Assembly (NCBI GenBank): GCA_002319885.1 | Contig: DCFT01000074.1 | Coordinates: 1-14,235 of the forward strand | Length of the DNA stretch: 14,235 nt | Source of the DNA: Bacteroidales bacterium UBA1797 | GTDB taxonomy: Bacteria > Bacteroidota > Bacteroidia > Bacteroidales > VadinHA17 | Direction of reading: 5' to 3' | Shown here: positions 14,203-14,235 of the stretch, one piece after another | Layout: the number at the start of each line of letters is the position of its first letter | How positions within the stretch are numbered: position 1 is the stretch's first letter | Notes under the pieces: generated by a model | What the model saw: only the letters and a program-made list of their open reading frames with translations | Told to the model about the DNA's origin: nothing | Databases searched by the model: none | Made by a program: the position numbers and the translations under genes

Positions 14203-14221
14203 CAAAATGGATTTCATTTTG
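14203..14221. promoter_or_regulatory. Perfect inverted repeat upstream of the lipoprotein gene
   Basis: CAAAATG (14203-14209) and CATTTTG (14215-14221) are perfect 7-bp arms around GATTT, 66-84 nt upstream of the chosen lipoprotein start. The geometry suits a dimeric repressor. The window ends 14 nt beyond, so the promoter context is incomplete. Confidence 0.4.
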
Positions 14222-14235
14222 TAACTCTTCATTTT

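Overview
The window looks like ordinary chromosome from a member of the Bacteroidota, probably Bacteroidales-like. The DNA is AT-rich. Several upstream regions carry the phylum's sigma-factor signature (-7 element TAnnTTTG, twice with TTTG/TTG 20 nt upstream). Most genes lack a strong Shine-Dalgarno sequence. The protein types also fit: HTH_34-type regulator, WxxGxW lipoprotein, CheB-CheR-PAS fusion, and an AraC protein with an HMA-like N-terminus. I cannot name a genus. There is no phage, transposase, CRISPR array or restriction system.

Layout. (1) 1-1964, minus strand: a tRNA-Gln(CTG) cut by the window edge, with its own promoter, lying downstream of glnS, the synthetase that charges it. 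(2) 2161-3031, minus: a small winged-helix regulator overlapping a six-helix membrane protein. They share a textbook Bacteroidota promoter whose spacer holds three alternating TATAAAC/GTTTATA half-sites. (3) 3279-3629, plus: folB (dihydroneopterin aldolase) with an intrinsic terminator. (4) 3721-7222, plus: two overlapping ABC exporter half-transporters forming an asymmetric heterodimer with one degenerate ATP site. (5) 7375-11790, minus: an exported protein of unknown function, a CheB-CheR-PAS fusion and a stand-alone PAS protein, probably one transcription unit. (6) 11912-13402, minus: an HMA-like/AraC regulator and a soluble histidine kinase, probably co-transcribed. (7) 13790-14137, minus: a small WxxGxW lipoprotein with a terminator.

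Between the genes lie long imperfect inverted repeats built from about 10-bp CACAAAG or CACAGAG/CACGGAG units (2059-2160, 3145-3240, 7251-7355, and a degenerate one near 127-211). They form a dispersed non-coding family that the gene annotation does not explain.

The right half is a signalling block: methylesterase, methyltransferase, four PAS domains, a kinase and an AraC regulator, but no chemoreceptor, CheA or response regulator. The CheB-CheR-PAS protein and the PAS protein both end after a PAS domain with no kinase, so their output is unknown. The most notable items are the half-site array at 3085-3108, the 21-bp tandem repeat at 11833-11874, the HMA-AraC/kinase pair and the palindromic repeat family. 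I found no clear evidence of a wholly new defence or mobile system.
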